Of a stretch of 64,000 nucleotides of DNA, positions 41,496 through 50,905 are shown one piece after another. The DNA is from Aeromonas sp. RU39B (lineage in GTDB: Bacteria; Pseudomonadota; Gammaproteobacteria; Enterobacterales; Aeromonadaceae). Position 1 is the first letter of the stretch. The number at the start of each line of letters is the position of its first letter. Location of the stretch: NCBI RefSeq assembly GCF_900156095.1, contig NZ_FTMJ01000001.1, positions 248,001 through 312,000 on the forward strand, in the 5' to 3' direction. The notes beneath the pieces are model-generated. The model was not told the DNA's origin. It worked only from the letters and a program-made list of their open reading frames with translations, and did not search any database. Position numbers and translations under genes: made by a program.

Positions 41496-41686
41496 GCGGC
41501 TGTGTCAGCTAATCACACTAATTAGAGTGTGTTTGCAGTTTTATCGTTTGGTTTGTTAATGTTTTTTGGTGTTAAAAACTGAGTGTAAAGGTTTCGTTTG
41601 CTGGCAATCAATTTGCCTCTATCAGGGGGAGTCCATAGAGACTCCCACTAATAACACAGAAATCGGCTTACGTTCAGGAGACCACC

Positions 41687-42217
41687 ATGACAACGATTAG
41701 CTCCGCCAGTGCTACCAGCTCTCTGGCGCAACTGTGGCAGACCAGCAGCACGGGACAGACTTCGCAAGCCCAGATGCCTCCACCGCCCAAGCCGCCCAAG
41801 GATGACGGTAAGATGCAGGAGGACATGGAGTCGGTGCTGTCGGGCCTTGGAATCAATACCGACGAGATGAGTGACGAGCAGTCCACTGCGCTCTCTTCGT
41901 TTATGCAAACCCTGATGGAGACTCTCCATTCTCAGGGGGCAGGTGATGAGGCCATCAAATCAGGCGATCAGCAGAGCAACCCGATGCAGCTCGACTTGCA
42001 AAGCCTTATCAGCAAACTCACTGGCAGCAGTGACAATAGCAGCGATGAGAGCAGCGACAGTGGCGTATCGTCGCTGCAAAGCCAGTTCTCGTCACTGCTC
42101 GACAGTTTCGGTGCCAGTGACTCTGGGGTGACGCTGGATCAGTTTGTCAGCGCATTTGCCAGCAAGGTGCCGAGCGGTAGATCCGAACCTGGCTATGTGA
42201 TTGATACCACAGCCTGA
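41687..42217 (+). CDS. Ser-rich acidic protein with degenerate EF-hand-like tail
   Basis: 176 residues; no family recognised with certainty. Low-complexity stretches are Ser/Asp rich ([14 protein letters not shown]) and a Pro/Lys linker ([12 protein letters not shown]) lies near 30-42. The segment [13 protein letters not shown] near 147 resembles the second half of an EF-hand, as found in Ser-rich EF-hand proteins of proteobacteria. No signal peptide. AGGAGA precedes the ATG and a 12-bp-stem terminator follows, so it is a single-gene unit. Its lack of Cys and Trp-poor composition are compatible with secretion by a non-Sec route, which is speculation. Confidence 0.65.
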   Translation: MTTISSASATSSLAQLWQTSSTGQTSQAQMPPPPKPPKDDGKMQEDMESVLSGLGINTDEMSDEQSTALSSFMQTLMETLHSQGAGDEAIKSGDQQSNPMQLDLQSLISKLTGSSDNSSDESSDSGVSSLQSQFSSLLDSFGASDSGVTLDQFVSAFASKVPSGRSEPGYVIDTTA

Positions 42218-42230
42218 TATCACGCAGTCC

Positions 42231-42266
42231 AACATGCCAGCCAACAGGCTGGCATGTTGTTTTTTG
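42231..42266 (+). terminator. Terminator of the Ser-rich protein gene
   Basis: AACATGCCAGCC-AACA-GGCTGGCATGTT, a perfect 12-bp stem, followed by GTTTTTTGG. Confidence 0.92.
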
Positions 42267-42411
42267 GCATTCTGGCGAGAGAAAAACGGGCCTAATTGTC
42301 AAAAATGCGTCTGAGATCTCCATTTTGTTGCTTGAGCAGCAGAAGCCTCAGTCAGGGCTTACACTTCTGTGTGTACATCTCCATTTGCCACTCAGTTCAG
42401 CGAGGTATGCC

Positions 42412-44376
42412 ATGGTGAAACTGGGACTGGCCAGCAAAATGTTGCTGGTTGTCTGCCTTCCGTTACTGGCTCTGCTGTTTTTCTCCATGCGCTATGTCTA
42501 CGACCGTTACCAGACCGAACAGTCAATGAGCGCGGCGCAGTTGCGTTTGTCTGTGGTACAGCAAGCATCAACTCTGGCCCATGAACTGCAAAAAGAGCGA
42601 GGCATGTCGGCGGGTTTTATTGGCTCGTCCGGCAAGAAATTTGCCGAGGCCTTGCCGGCCCAACGCGCCGTGGTGGACAAGCTGGTGGGTAGCGCAGCCC
42701 TGACAGGGCTCGCGCAGGTACAACAGGATTTGGCGCAGTTGGGCACGATGCGCAGCAACGTCACCTCACTCTCGGCCAAGGTGGGGGATGTGGTCGCCTT
42801 TTACAGCGGCACCATTGGACATTTGTTGTCGGTAGTGGATGCCGTGAGTGTGGGCAATCAGGATGCCACGCTGGCTATGCAGACCGGTGCGTTTGCCGCG
42901 TATCTGCAGAGCAAGGAGCGAGTCGGACTGGAACGGGCCACCTTGAGCAACGTGTTTGCTCGTGATGCCTTTACTCCGGCCCTGCTGCAGCAATTTATTG
43001 CCCTGTTGTCGGCCCAGAAGGTTTATCTGGAGCGCTTCTCGGCCATTGCGACCGAATCACAGAAGGCGCTGCTTGCCGAGTTGGACCGCCAGCCGGTGAT
43101 GCTCAAGGTGGGTGAGCTGGAGCAACTGGCACTGGCACGGGCCCAAACGGGTGGCTTTGGGGTCGATGCCGAGCAGTGGTTTGCCCTGATCACCGATAAG
43201 ATCAACCTGCTGCGTCAGGGGGAAGAGAAGCTTTTTACCCAGTTGGCAGAGCACATCGAAGCCAAGCGCCAGGCGAGCCAACAGGCGTTCTGGTGGGCGC
43301 TGGCCGGAATGCTGCTCTGTCTGTTCGTGACCACACTGGTCAGCTGGAAGGTGGTGCGCGACCTGCATCTGGGATTTGGCCACCTGCACCACACTTTTCG
43401 TAAGTTGGTGCAGGACAACGACTTGACCGTACGGGTCAAATGGCAATCGAGTGATGAGTTGGGAACCTTGGCTCGCGATCTGAACCACTTTTTGCAGCAC
43501 CTTGAGAGTCTGTTGCTGGAGGTGCGTCGCTCCTGCGATGTGCTCACTCAAAGTGCCGCCCACTCGGGCGCTGTGATTGCCGAGGTCAATGCCGGGGTGG
43601 TCAAGGGGGTCGAGCGGGTGGATCTGGTGGCCACCGCCACCACCGAGATGGCTTCGACCGTTGCCGAAATTGCCCGCAATGCGACCCACACCTCTGAAGC
43701 CACCCATCAGGCCATCGAGCGGGCCCGCCTTGGCGATCGTGAGGTTGAACGAACAGTCGAAACCATACAGCAGTTGGCTGACACCCTCGACAGCACCCGC
43801 GATGTGATCAACACCCTGCATCAAAGCACCACGCAGGTGGGTGATGCGCTCACTCTTATCAAGCAGATCTCGGGGCGTACCAACCTGCTGGCACTGAATG
43901 CTGCCATTGAGGCTGCGCGTGCTGGTGAGTCGGGGCGCGGGTTTGCGGTGGTGGCGGACGAGGTGCGTTCACTGGCAGCCCGGACTCAGCAGGCTGCCGA
44001 TGATATCGAAGCAATGCTGATGCGGCTGCGGGAAGGGGCCGATCAGGCGGTCTCTGCGATGGCGCTGGGTAGTGAACAGGCAGGGCGCAGTGTGGAAGAG
44101 GCGCGCAGTGCCGGTAGTGAGATTGGTGATATTGTGGGTCAGGTCAGTCTGGTCAATGACATGACCGGCCAGGTCGCCACCGCCACCGAGCAGCAGCGGC
44201 ACGTCACGGACGATATCCAAGAGAATGTAATGACGATCCGTGAGGTTTACACCGAGCATATGCAGCACGCCGCGACCTTGCAGCAAAGCAGCCTTGAGCT
44301 TGACACACTGGCGCGTGAACTGGCATCACGGGTGGCCAGTTTCCGTCTTGGTCATGGCGGTGCGACGCACCACTGA
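42412..44376 (+). CDS. Methyl-accepting chemotaxis protein with NIT sensor domain
   Basis: 654 residues from ATG 42412, six bases after GAGG. First helix at about 10-26, then a periplasmic NIT (nitrate/nitrite-sensing) domain to about 305 with the family motif [16 protein letters not shown], the P-box-like QKERG element. Second helix at about 308-328, HAMP and a signalling domain with tip [21 protein letters not shown], slightly divergent from the other receptors (GR for EQ). NIT domains sense nitrate or related anions. No CheR-tether tail; single gene closed by a terminator. Confidence 0.9.
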   Translation: MVKLGLASKMLLVVCLPLLALLFFSMRYVYDRYQTEQSMSAAQLRLSVVQQASTLAHELQKERGMSAGFIGSSGKKFAEALPAQRAVVDKLVGSAALTGLAQVQQDLAQLGTMRSNVTSLSAKVGDVVAFYSGTIGHLLSVVDAVSVGNQDATLAMQTGAFAAYLQSKERVGLERATLSNVFARDAFTPALLQQFIALLSAQKVYLERFSAIATESQKALLAELDRQPVMLKVGELEQLALARAQTGGFGVDAEQWFALITDKINLLRQGEEKLFTQLAEHIEAKRQASQQAFWWALAGMLLCLFVTTLVSWKVVRDLHLGFGHLHHTFRKLVQDNDLTVRVKWQSSDELGTLARDLNHFLQHLESLLLEVRRSCDVLTQSAAHSGAVIAEVNAGVVKGVERVDLVATATTEMASTVAEIARNATHTSEATHQAIERARLGDREVERTVETIQQLADTLDSTRDVINTLHQSTTQVGDALTLIKQISGRTNLLALNAAIEAARAGESGRGFAVVADEVRSLAARTQQAADDIEAMLMRLREGADQAVSAMALGSEQAGRSVEEARSAGSEIGDIVGQVSLVNDMTGQVATATEQQRHVTDDIQENVMTIREVYTEHMQHAATLQQSSLELDTLARELASRVASFRLGHGGATHH

Positions 44377-44390
44377 TACTCCCGATACGA

Positions 44391-44420
44391 CGGGGCCGCA
44401 TGCGGCCCCGCTCTTTTGTT
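44391..44420 (+). terminator. Terminator of the NIT receptor gene
   Basis: CGGGGCCGCATGCGGCCCCG (perfect palindrome, 44391-44410) then CTCTTTTGTT. Confidence 0.85.
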
Positions 44421-44508
44421 ATGAAAGGCGTCATTAATTATTCATTCATTGACTAAGAGGTATAAGAAGAGGGTTGCATGAGGTGAATGCGGGATGGAGT
44501 AAAGCACA

Positions 44509-45177
44509 ATGCAGGAGATCTTGGCGGCCATTTGGCAGCAGGATTATGAACAACTCAGCCATTTGGGCGCAGTCGGATTGCTGGTATGTGCACTGGTTAC
44601 CATCCTGTTTCTCGAATCGAGTTTTGTGTTTTTGCCACTGCCGGGAGACAGCCTGGTGCTGCTTTCGGGTGGGTTGGTCGGCCTTGGCGTGCTCGGGCCG
44701 GAAGTGACCTTGCTCTATCTTCCTTTGGCTGCCGGGCTTGGCTCACTGATGGCGTACTGGCAGGGCCATGCACTGGCAGGCACCCGCTTTATGCACCATA
44801 TCGAGCGGATGATCCCCGATGGCACGCTGTCGCGCGCCGGGGCGCTACTACGCCGTTACGGTTTTCTTGCCATGTTTGCCTCGCGCTTTATCCCCTTCGT
44901 GCGAGTTCTCACCCCCATGCTGATGGGGATCTCACGCCTACATTTGCCGCGTGTGGCGCTGGTCAGCTTTGCCAGTGCCTTTCTCTGGACTCTGGCGCTT
45001 AGCCTTATCAGTAAGGCGATGATGCAGGTGCCGCTGTTGGCTGAGTATCACCATGTGCTCACCAAGTGTCTGCTTTTGACGTCTTTCGTCCTGTTTCTGA
45101 TCGCCATCGCCGCCATTGTGCTGCGTCTGCTGCGTCGTCGTCAGGAGCGTGCTCTGGTGCGAGACCGGGAATCCTGA
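44509..45177 (+). CDS. DedA-family membrane protein (first of a tandem pair)
   Basis: 222 residues, four to five membrane segments. DedA proteins (YqjA/YghB type) are needed for membrane energetics and undecaprenyl-phosphate or lipid recycling. Conserved residues are present: the acids in FLESSFVFLPLPGDSLVLLSGG and the Arg pair in ASRFIPFVRVLTPMLMGISR. GGAG lies nine bases before ATG. The gene at 45399 is a close paralogue; the 221-base gap holds no gene. Confidence 0.9.
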   Translation: MQEILAAIWQQDYEQLSHLGAVGLLVCALVTILFLESSFVFLPLPGDSLVLLSGGLVGLGVLGPEVTLLYLPLAAGLGSLMAYWQGHALAGTRFMHHIERMIPDGTLSRAGALLRRYGFLAMFASRFIPFVRVLTPMLMGISRLHLPRVALVSFASAFLWTLALSLISKAMMQVPLLAEYHHVLTKCLLLTSFVLFLIAIAAIVLRLLRRRQERALVRDRES

Positions 45178-45398
45178 CCCTGCAAATGGCGAAAACAGGA
45201 AGCGGGTCACGGCAGAGTATGCTCTTGGGTTTTGTTTGGGGCTGTTCATCTGCGCCCCGGAGAGGTAGGCTTGCTGGGCTATCACCCGCTCTTCTGGACT
45301 CTTGGCGCTCGGCGGTCAGTCGGGTGATGCACACGCTGGCCAAGAACGTACAGCAGTAGTTTCGATGTAATCAAGGTTCCAAGGAGCGTGACGGCATT

Positions 45399-46040
45399 AT
45401 GCACGACATGTTGATGGCCATTTGGCAACAAAACTATGACCACCTGATCCATATGCAGGCAATTGGGCCGCTGGTGGTGTGCCTGATGGTTATCCTGTTT
45501 CTCGAGTCGAGTTTCGTGTTCCTGCCACTACCGGGCGATAGCCTGGTGTTGCTGGCTGGCGGCATGACCGGTCTTGGGGTGATGGGCCCGGAAGTGGCTC
45601 TGCTCTATCTGCCGGTTGCAGCCGGGCTTGGCAGTGTGATTGCTTATTGGCAGGGGAGAGCCCTGCACGGCACCTCGTTTATGGCATTTATTGAGCGGGC
45701 TATTCCTGATGAGAGTTTGCCTCGAGCCTCGCGTCTGCTCAATCGTTACGGTTTTCTTGCGATGTTCTCATCGCGCTTTATCCCCTTCGTGCGGGTATTG
45801 ACCCCCATGCTGATGGGGATCTCCCGTTTGCGCCTGGGTGGCGTGATGCTCTCGAGCTTTGCCAGTGCTTTCCTTTGGTCGATGATGCTGGCGCTGTTTG
45901 GCCGCGCTGTGATGACCATTCCAGCCGTGGCTGCGCACCAGCATATGCTGACCAAGGGGTTGCTCATCTGCTCGTTGACCCTGTTTATCGCTGCCATGGT
46001 GGCGATCGGGGTGCGGTTATTGCGGCGACGTTACTCCTGA
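45399..46040 (+). CDS. DedA-family membrane protein (second of a tandem pair)
   Basis: 213 residues, nearly collinear with the upstream DedA protein: FLESSFVFLPLPGDSLVLLAGG, GPEVALLYLPVAAGLGS, RYGFLAMFSSRFIPFVRVLTPMLMGISR. The key acidic and Arg residues are conserved. AAGGAG stands 12 bases before ATG 45399, and an internal ATG three codons on is an alternative start. Tandem duplication is likely; the pair may work as partly redundant lipid transporters, as YqjA and YghB do. Confidence 0.9.
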   Translation: MHDMLMAIWQQNYDHLIHMQAIGPLVVCLMVILFLESSFVFLPLPGDSLVLLAGGMTGLGVMGPEVALLYLPVAAGLGSVIAYWQGRALHGTSFMAFIERAIPDESLPRASRLLNRYGFLAMFSSRFIPFVRVLTPMLMGISRLRLGGVMLSSFASAFLWSMMLALFGRAVMTIPAVAAHQHMLTKGLLICSLTLFIAAMVAIGVRLLRRRYS

Positions 46041-46055
46041 GCCGATTGCGTTAGC

Positions 46056-46086
46056 AGCGCCCGCCTTGGCGGGCGTTGTGCTTTTT
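46056..46086 (+). terminator. Terminator of the dedA pair
   Basis: CGCCCGCC-TT-GGCGGGCG followed by TTGTGCTTTTT. Confidence 0.8.
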
Positions 46087-46100
46087 GCGCCTAGCTGAAA

Positions 46101-46742
46101 CTAGCGGTCGGCAAGTTGCTGACCGAGGCGATCGGCTTGCTCGCGAACCAGTGTCACCTGCTGTTCCCCGGCAACCAGTCCCCACAGGGTTCCCTCTTGG
46201 GAATAGGCCGCTGCGATGGCTGAGAACTGGGCATCACGCCAGATAAGCCAGGAGCGTTGTGCCGCCTTGACGGTGCGCTGCTGCTCGGGGGAGAGCATCC
46301 CCAGCAAGGCTTGGTAATTGATATTGAGCTGGCGATCCCAGCGGGACTTGGCGTCGCTCAGGCATGCCTGCATGGCGAGGGTGGCGTCGTTTTTCTGCTC
46401 GCAGGCTTGCAGTGCTTGGGTGATAGGGTGATCACCCTGCACTAACATGGCGATGGGCAGCGGGTTTCCTCCCGCCGGATCTTGCAACACGGCGCCCAGT
46501 TTGGTGTGCCACCCCAGCTTGAGCTTCTGGCCGGCCGCCCACACGCTGACGCGCTGCCAGCTGGTGTCGTCATAGCGAACCCGCAGGATCTCTCCCTCTT
46601 TGAGCTCAATCAGATTGGGATCGTGCTGCGCCTTGAAGTGGACATCGCGGCTCCACTCCAGTGCTGGAGCGGCCATCAATGAACTGGCCATCAGCAGACA
46701 GGGCAGCGCTGCCACATAGTGAATCATTGCTTGGCTGCGCAT
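46101..46742 (-). CDS. LprI/DUF1311 family periplasmic protein
   Basis: 213 residues. A signal peptide ends near LMAAP at residue 25. The C-terminal half has the LprI (DUF1311) pattern: QACLSDAKSRWDRQLNINYQALLGML, then AAQRSWLIWRDAQ. Mycobacterial LprI inhibits lysozyme; that role is only a possibility here. The N-terminal half (about 30-110) is beta-rich and not recognised. The ATG at 46742 has AGGAGG 7 bases upstream, which decides the start over the in-frame ATG five codons later. Confidence 0.75.
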   Translation of the reverse strand: MRSQAMIHYVAALPCLLMASSLMAAPALEWSRDVHFKAQHDPNLIELKEGEILRVRYDDTSWQRVSVWAAGQKLKLGWHTKLGAVLQDPAGGNPLPIAMLVQGDHPITQALQACEQKNDATLAMQACLSDAKSRWDRQLNINYQALLGMLSPEQQRTVKAAQRSWLIWRDAQFSAIAAAYSQEGTLWGLVAGEQQVTLVREQADRLGQQLADR

Positions 46743-46806
46743 AAACGCCTCCTTGATTAATTTATCCTGTCAGGGTAACAGCAGAGTGTGCTGAAAAGTG
46801 TGTTGG

Positions 46807-48168
46807 TCAGGGCAGAACCAGTACAAAACAGGCGCCACCCAGCGTCGAATCCAACACGGTCAGGGTTCCACCATAGGAATCCACTATCTCTGCCGCCACG
46901 GCGAGCCCAATTCCCTGACCGCCCGAGCTGTCGGCGCGCACTCCGCGCAGGAAAATTTGCTCGCGCTTGTGCGGCTCAATGCCGGGACCGTCATCGTCGA
47001 TACGAATTTCGAGACGATCTCCCTGCCGACGCAGTGAGACCTGCACCTGAGAGATGGCAAACTTACAGGCATTGTCGAGCAGGTTGCCCATCAGCTCCAT
47101 CAAATCGCCCTGTTCGCCGGCAAACAGCACATCGTCATCGAACACGAAACGGGTCTGCAGCTTCTTGTGGCGATAGACCTTGCTCAGACTAGCCAGCAGC
47201 TTCTCAATCAGCGGTACCGGCTCGGTGCCACGACTGGCCAGCCCCTGCCGCCCTGTGACGGCGCGGCGCAGTTGATACTGGATAATCTGATCCATGGTGA
47301 GGATCTGCTCGTTGATGCTGTCTCCGGTTTCGCGGCTAAGGCCCGCGTCCTGTCCGGCAATCTGGATCAGGGCCAGCCGGGTTTTCAGGCTGTGGGCCAG
47401 ATCGTTGAGGGCATGCTGATAGCGCAAGGTTTGTTGGCGCTCGTTTTCCAGCAACTGGTTGAGTGATTCGGTGAGCGGCGTCAATTCGCACTCATAGCCG
47501 CTGGAGAGGGATTCGCGTTCACCGGCGCGGATCTGATCGATCTCACTGCGCAGACGATAGAGCGAGCCGAGCAGCCAGCGCGGCGTCAACAGCAACACGC
47601 CGAACAGCAACAGATAGCCGGCCAGCGCCTGGCGGATCCGCATCAACAGATAATCGTGGGTGGCTTGTTGGTACTCTTTGGCCGAATCGACCATCAGCAC
47701 GTAATAGGTAACCGGCCCTTTCTCCTCGGCGCGCACAAAGCGGATGCTGTAAACGAAATAGTTTCCTTCGGGCAGTGATTCGTAAGAGAAGAAGTAGTTC
47801 GCGTTCTGCTTGCCCAGATAACGTACTAACTTGGGACACACTTCGTTCTGATGGGCGATCACCTCGGGCATGTGCAGGCTGGACCAGCTCAATTCCCCGT
47901 CGGCGCGGCAGATCAGGGTATCAAGGGAGGGATCGATGGCGGAGCGGTTAAGCACCACCTCTTCGGAAGGGGGATGATTGCGGGCTATCTCGCTGCTGGC
48001 CGAGAGCAGGTGCGACAGGTTGCTGTTCATCCGCGAGCTGTACTCCTGAGTCAGCTGCTCACAGTAGGAGCGATAGAGCGCATAGACCGCCACTGCGGTC
48101 ACCAATGCTATCACCACCATGGAGCTCAGCAGCAGCTTGGTGTGCAGGGAGCGACGGATCAGCTGCAT
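46807..48168 (-). CDS. phoQ: PhoQ-like sensor histidine kinase
   Basis: 453 residues. Two membrane helices (about 10-30 and 185-205) flank a PhoQ/DcuS-CitA-like periplasmic domain; then HAMP, HisKA with the H-box LNDLAHSLKTRLALIQ (PhoQ: LTHSLKTPL), N-box NLLDNACKFA, and G-boxes DDGPGI and GQGIGLAVA. The acidic patch that senses Mg2+ and peptides in E. coli PhoQ is not seen; LPEGNYFVYSIRFV stands at that place. Two periplasmic Cys (LICRADG and EVCPKL) could form a disulfide. The gene overlaps the regulator gene by 10 bases. Confidence 0.82.
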   Translation of the reverse strand: MQLIRRSLHTKLLLSSMVVIALVTAVAVYALYRSYCEQLTQEYSSRMNSNLSHLLSASSEIARNHPPSEEVVLNRSAIDPSLDTLICRADGELSWSSLHMPEVIAHQNEVCPKLVRYLGKQNANYFFSYESLPEGNYFVYSIRFVRAEEKGPVTYYVLMVDSAKEYQQATHDYLLMRIRQALAGYLLLFGVLLLTPRWLLGSLYRLRSEIDQIRAGERESLSSGYECELTPLTESLNQLLENERQQTLRYQHALNDLAHSLKTRLALIQIAGQDAGLSRETGDSINEQILTMDQIIQYQLRRAVTGRQGLASRGTEPVPLIEKLLASLSKVYRHKKLQTRFVFDDDVLFAGEQGDLMELMGNLLDNACKFAISQVQVSLRRQGDRLEIRIDDDGPGIEPHKREQIFLRGVRADSSGGQGIGLAVAAEIVDSYGGTLTVLDSTLGGACFVLVLP

Positions 48169-48833
48169 GCGAGATTGAAGATGTAGCCTTGGCGGCGGAT
48201 GGTTGAAATCGGCTGGCGCTCTGAATCCGGATCGAGCTTTTTACGCAGTCGGCTCATCATCACCTCGATGGTATTGGGGTCTCCTTCGCCGTCGCCATAA
48301 AGCTGATCGAGTAACTGCTGTTTGGACACCACCTGACGAGCATTGCGCATCAGATATTCGAGGATCAGGTACTCAAAGCTGGTGAGCACCACCACGCGGC
48401 CGTCTACTTTGAGCTCTTTGCGTGACAGATCGAGCTCGTAGTCACCGGCGCGAACCTTGGGTGAGATAAACCCGGCGCTGCGCCGTACCAGCGCATTGAG
48501 GCGGGCCAGCAATTCGTCTTTTTGAAACGGTTTGACCAGATAGTCATCGGCGCCGGCTTCAAGGCCTTCTACCTTCTCCTGCCAGTTGCCACGGGCAGTC
48601 AAAATCAGGATGGGGAAGGGGATTTGTCGATCGCGTAATTTGGCTATCAGGGTCAGTCCGTCCATGTCGGGCAGGCCGAGATCGATGATGGCCACATCGA
48701 TGGGATAGTCACTGGCGTAGTGCAGGGCGAGCTTGCCCTCATGAGCACTGTAAACCTGATTGCCAGCCTCCCCGAGCAGGGTGGTCAGATGGTGGTTGAG
48801 CAGCTTGTCGTCTTCGACCAGCAGGATTTTCAT
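48159..48833 (-). CDS. phoP: PhoP-like OmpR-family response regulator
   Basis: 224 residues from ATG 48833, with GGAG upstream (frame open 19 codons further). Receiver: acidic pair EDDK at 8-11, phospho-acceptor Asp in IIDLGLPDMDG near 51, Thr in LTARG and Lys in LVKPF. Winged-helix DNA-binding domain follows: VLTSFEYLILEYLMRN and IEVMMSRLRKKL, with C-terminal TIRRQGYIFNL. It resembles PhoP throughout. Its targets in other genera include Mg2+ uptake, lipid A changes and pmr genes; eptA lies 4.7 kb away. Confidence 0.88.
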   Translation of the reverse strand: MKILLVEDDKLLNHHLTTLLGEAGNQVYSAHEGKLALHYASDYPIDVAIIDLGLPDMDGLTLIAKLRDRQIPFPILILTARGNWQEKVEGLEAGADDYLVKPFQKDELLARLNALVRRSAGFISPKVRAGDYELDLSRKELKVDGRVVVLTSFEYLILEYLMRNARQVVSKQQLLDQLYGDGEGDPNTIEVMMSRLRKKLDPDSERQPISTIRRQGYIFNLACS

Positions 48834-48927
48834 CGTTATCTCCAACCAGGGCTTGCCTGCCATCTTGCGTGAGTAAGAGAAGGGGGTCAATCAGAGCATA
48901 ACCGCCGTGGCTGAACCGGAACTGGAC

Positions 48928-48963
48928 GCAAAAACAGACAGGCCCCGCATCAGCGAGGCCTGT
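48928..48963 (-). terminator. Terminator of fldA
   Basis: On the minus strand ACAGGCC...GGCCTGT with inner CGC/GCG pairs, followed by CTGTTTTT. Confidence 0.82.
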
Positions 48964-48978
48964 TAAACGCGGGAGTGT

Positions 48979-49503
48979 TTACTCCAGCTCGGAGAGGCAC
49001 ATCTCTTCGTGCAGCTGTTTGCACCAGGCCGAGATACGCTGGGAGGTTAGCTCGGGCTGACGATCTTCATCGATGCCCAGACCGACAAAGTGCTTGTCAT
49101 CGACCAGCGCCTTGGAGGCTTCAAACTCGTAGCCTTCGGTCGGCCAGTTGCCGATGATCACCGCGCCGCGTGCTTCAACGATGTCACGCAGGGTGCCCAT
49201 GGCGTCGAGGAAGTACTCTGCGTAATCTTCCTGATCGCCGCAGCCGAAAATGGCAACCAGCTTGTTGTTGAAATCGATCTCTTCGAGCTCGGGGAAGAAG
49301 TCATCCCAGTCGGCCTGCGACTCACCGTAATACCAGGTCGGGATCCCGAACATCAGCAGATCGAAGTTCTCGATATCGGCCTTACTGCTCTTGGCGATGT
49401 CGTGCACTTCAATCAGGTTTTTGCCCAGCTCTTTCTGGATCATCTTGGCGACAGCTTCGGTGTTGCCGGTATCGCTGCCAAAAAACAGACCTACACTTGC
49501 CAT
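48979..49503 (-). CDS. fldA: Flavodoxin FldA
   Basis: 174 residues. A small FMN electron carrier of the long-chain type. FMN phosphate loop GSDTGNTEAVA near 9-19; flavin-stacking loops PTWYYGESQADWDDF and GCGDQEDYAEYF are as in E. coli. It ends ...LSELE. It lies downstream of ybfE, which in enterobacteria is followed by fldA and fur; here fur is absent from the window. The gap to ybfE is 57 bases. Confidence 0.95.
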   Translation of the reverse strand: MASVGLFFGSDTGNTEAVAKMIQKELGKNLIEVHDIAKSSKADIENFDLLMFGIPTWYYGESQADWDDFFPELEEIDFNNKLVAIFGCGDQEDYAEYFLDAMGTLRDIVEARGAVIIGNWPTEGYEFEASKALVDDKHFVGLGIDEDRQPELTSQRISAWCKQLHEEMCLSELE

Positions 49504-49560
49504 GGTGTTTCGTTACCCGTTTGTGGTGTTGATTCTTGACACTCAGAGGGATCAACCTGT

Positions 49561-49842
49561 CTACTCGGACAGGGTATCCATCTGTTGTTTCAGGATTGAC
49601 TGGATCAGTTCTGCGCGGCTGACATTCAAGCGCGCCGCGACATCGTTCAAACGCTCCAGCAGCTCGGCTTCGACCTTTAACTCAACCCGCATGAGCCCCT
49701 TTTCCCGATCGCGCTTTAGCTGATTGCGCTTGTTGATCTTGAGCTGGGTCTCACGGGGGAGTGGATTGGTTTTTGGCCGGCCGGGGCGCTTGTCGTTGGC
49801 GAACAGATCCAGTGTTGTTCGATCAGCTTGCTGCTTGGCCAT
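49561..49842 (-). CDS. ybfE: YbfE family DNA-binding-like small protein
   Basis: 93 residues, matching E. coli YbfE, a LexA-regulated gene next to fldA. DLFANDKRPGRPKTNPL is the family signature, and the C-terminal part (LLERLNDVAARLNVSRAELIQSILKQQ) is a ribbon-helix-helix-like fold, so DNA binding is likely. ATG 49842 follows GAAG. No clear LexA box (CTGT-N8-ACAG) was seen upstream in this window. Confidence 0.88.
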   Translation of the reverse strand: MAKQQADRTTLDLFANDKRPGRPKTNPLPRETQLKINKRNQLKRDREKGLMRVELKVEAELLERLNDVAARLNVSRAELIQSILKQQMDTLSE

Positions 49843-49854
49843 ACAACTTCATTT

Positions 49855-50076
49855 TTAGCCGATCCCTGCGCCTTCCCAGCTCAGTTCGATCAGCCCCTTG
49901 GCGACAAAACCTGCGCACCCCAGAAACAGCACCAGCCAGACGATAAAACGGCCGAAGCGGGGGACGTTGCCACGTTTGAGAACATCCTGAATGGCGAGAC
50001 CGATGAGCAGAAAAACGGCGACAAAAAACAGTTTGAGGCCGAGACTCTCAATCAAATCAATGTGTTCACTCAGCAT
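49855..50076 (-). CDS. DUF2788 family small membrane protein
   Basis: 73 residues with two membrane helices (about 12-30 and 44-64): LGLKLFFVAVFLLIGLAIQDVLKRGNVPRFGRFIVWLVLFLGCAGFVAKG is close to the DUF2788 pattern. Function unknown. It sits between ybfF and ybfE on the same strand, 12 bases before ybfE, and is probably in that operon. Confidence 0.8.
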   Translation of the reverse strand: MLSEHIDLIESLGLKLFFVAVFLLIGLAIQDVLKRGNVPRFGRFIVWLVLFLGCAGFVAKGLIELSWEGAGIG

Positions 50077-50131
50077 GGGATGCGCACACTCCTAATATCC
50101 GGCGCACTATAGCATAAAGGCTTTCGCGCTG

Positions 50132-50905
50132 TTAACCGCTTGTCGACAGGAAATCCACAACCAGTCTGGCCACCAGGGCCGGCTTTTCGGCGTGCAGCCA
50201 GTGACCCGTCGGTGCCACCACCTTGGCGCGGGCGGCAGGAAATTGGGCAATAATGCGGGCCTGATCGTCGGCGCGGATATAGTCCGATTCCGAGCCTTTA
50301 AGAAACAGGGTCGGGCCGCTGTAAACTGTCTTAGGATCGGGCCAGCCCATGATGGCGTCATAGTTGGCGATGAGTGTGGCCACGGCAAAGCGAAACTGCC
50401 ACTGCTCATCGACGCTGACATAGGATTTGAGCAGAAATTGTCGAACCGATGGATCGCTGACAGACTCGGCCATGACCCGATCTGCTGCTCCACGTCCTTG
50501 GCAGCGGGCGGCTTCAACGGCCTGAAGACCGGCAAACACATCGTGATGGCGCAGCGGCGGATAGGCTACCGGTGCCATGTCGAGCACCACCAGACGGCGT
50601 ACCCGCGCTGGCGCCATTTTTGCCAGCTGCATGGCGATCTTGCCCCCCATGGAGTGACCGACCAGCATCACGTTATCTAAGCCCAGCGTATCGAGCAGAG
50701 CCAGCACATCGCCGGCCATGGCCGGATAATCCATGGCGGGCGCACGCGGTGAAAGTCCGTGGTTGCGCACGTCGATACTGATCACCTCGAACTGCTCGCT
50801 CAAGGGGCGGGCCAGCAGGCCCAGATTGTCCAGATTGCCAAACAGGCCGTGGATCAGGATGACAGGCTCACCGTGGCCTTGTTTTTTGTAGTTAAGTTGC
50901 AACAT
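50132..50905 (-). CDS. ybfF: Alpha/beta hydrolase YbfF
   Basis: 257 residues. An esterase or thioesterase of the alpha/beta hydrolase fold. Oxyanion motif [12 protein letters not shown], nucleophile Ser in GHSMGG near 89, His in [10 protein letters not shown] near 233, acidic residue in the preceding loop (KGSESDYI). E. coli YbfF acts on acyl-CoA and short esters. First gene of the ybfF-DUF2788-ybfE-fldA run, divergent from seqA. Confidence 0.93.
   Translation of the reverse strand: MLQLNYKKQGHGEPVILIHGLFGNLDNLGLLARPLSEQFEVISIDVRNHGLSPRAPAMDYPAMAGDVLALLDTLGLDNVMLVGHSMGGKIAMQLAKMAPARVRRLVVLDMAPVAYPPLRHHDVFAGLQAVEAARCQGRGAADRVMAESVSDPSVRQFLLKSYVSVDEQWQFRFAVATLIANYDAIMGWPDPKTVYSGPTLFLKGSESDYIRADDQARIIAQFPAARAKVVAPTGHWLHAEKPALVARLVVDFLSTSG

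Noticed and set aside
45178-45398. Possible small gene between the dedA paralogues
   Set aside because: Frames there overlap the end of the first dedA and lack ribosome sites or family matches.
49843-50131. LexA box for ybfE
   Set aside because: No CTGT-N8-ACAG was found; a CTGT...ACAG pair near 50130-50150 has the wrong spacing.
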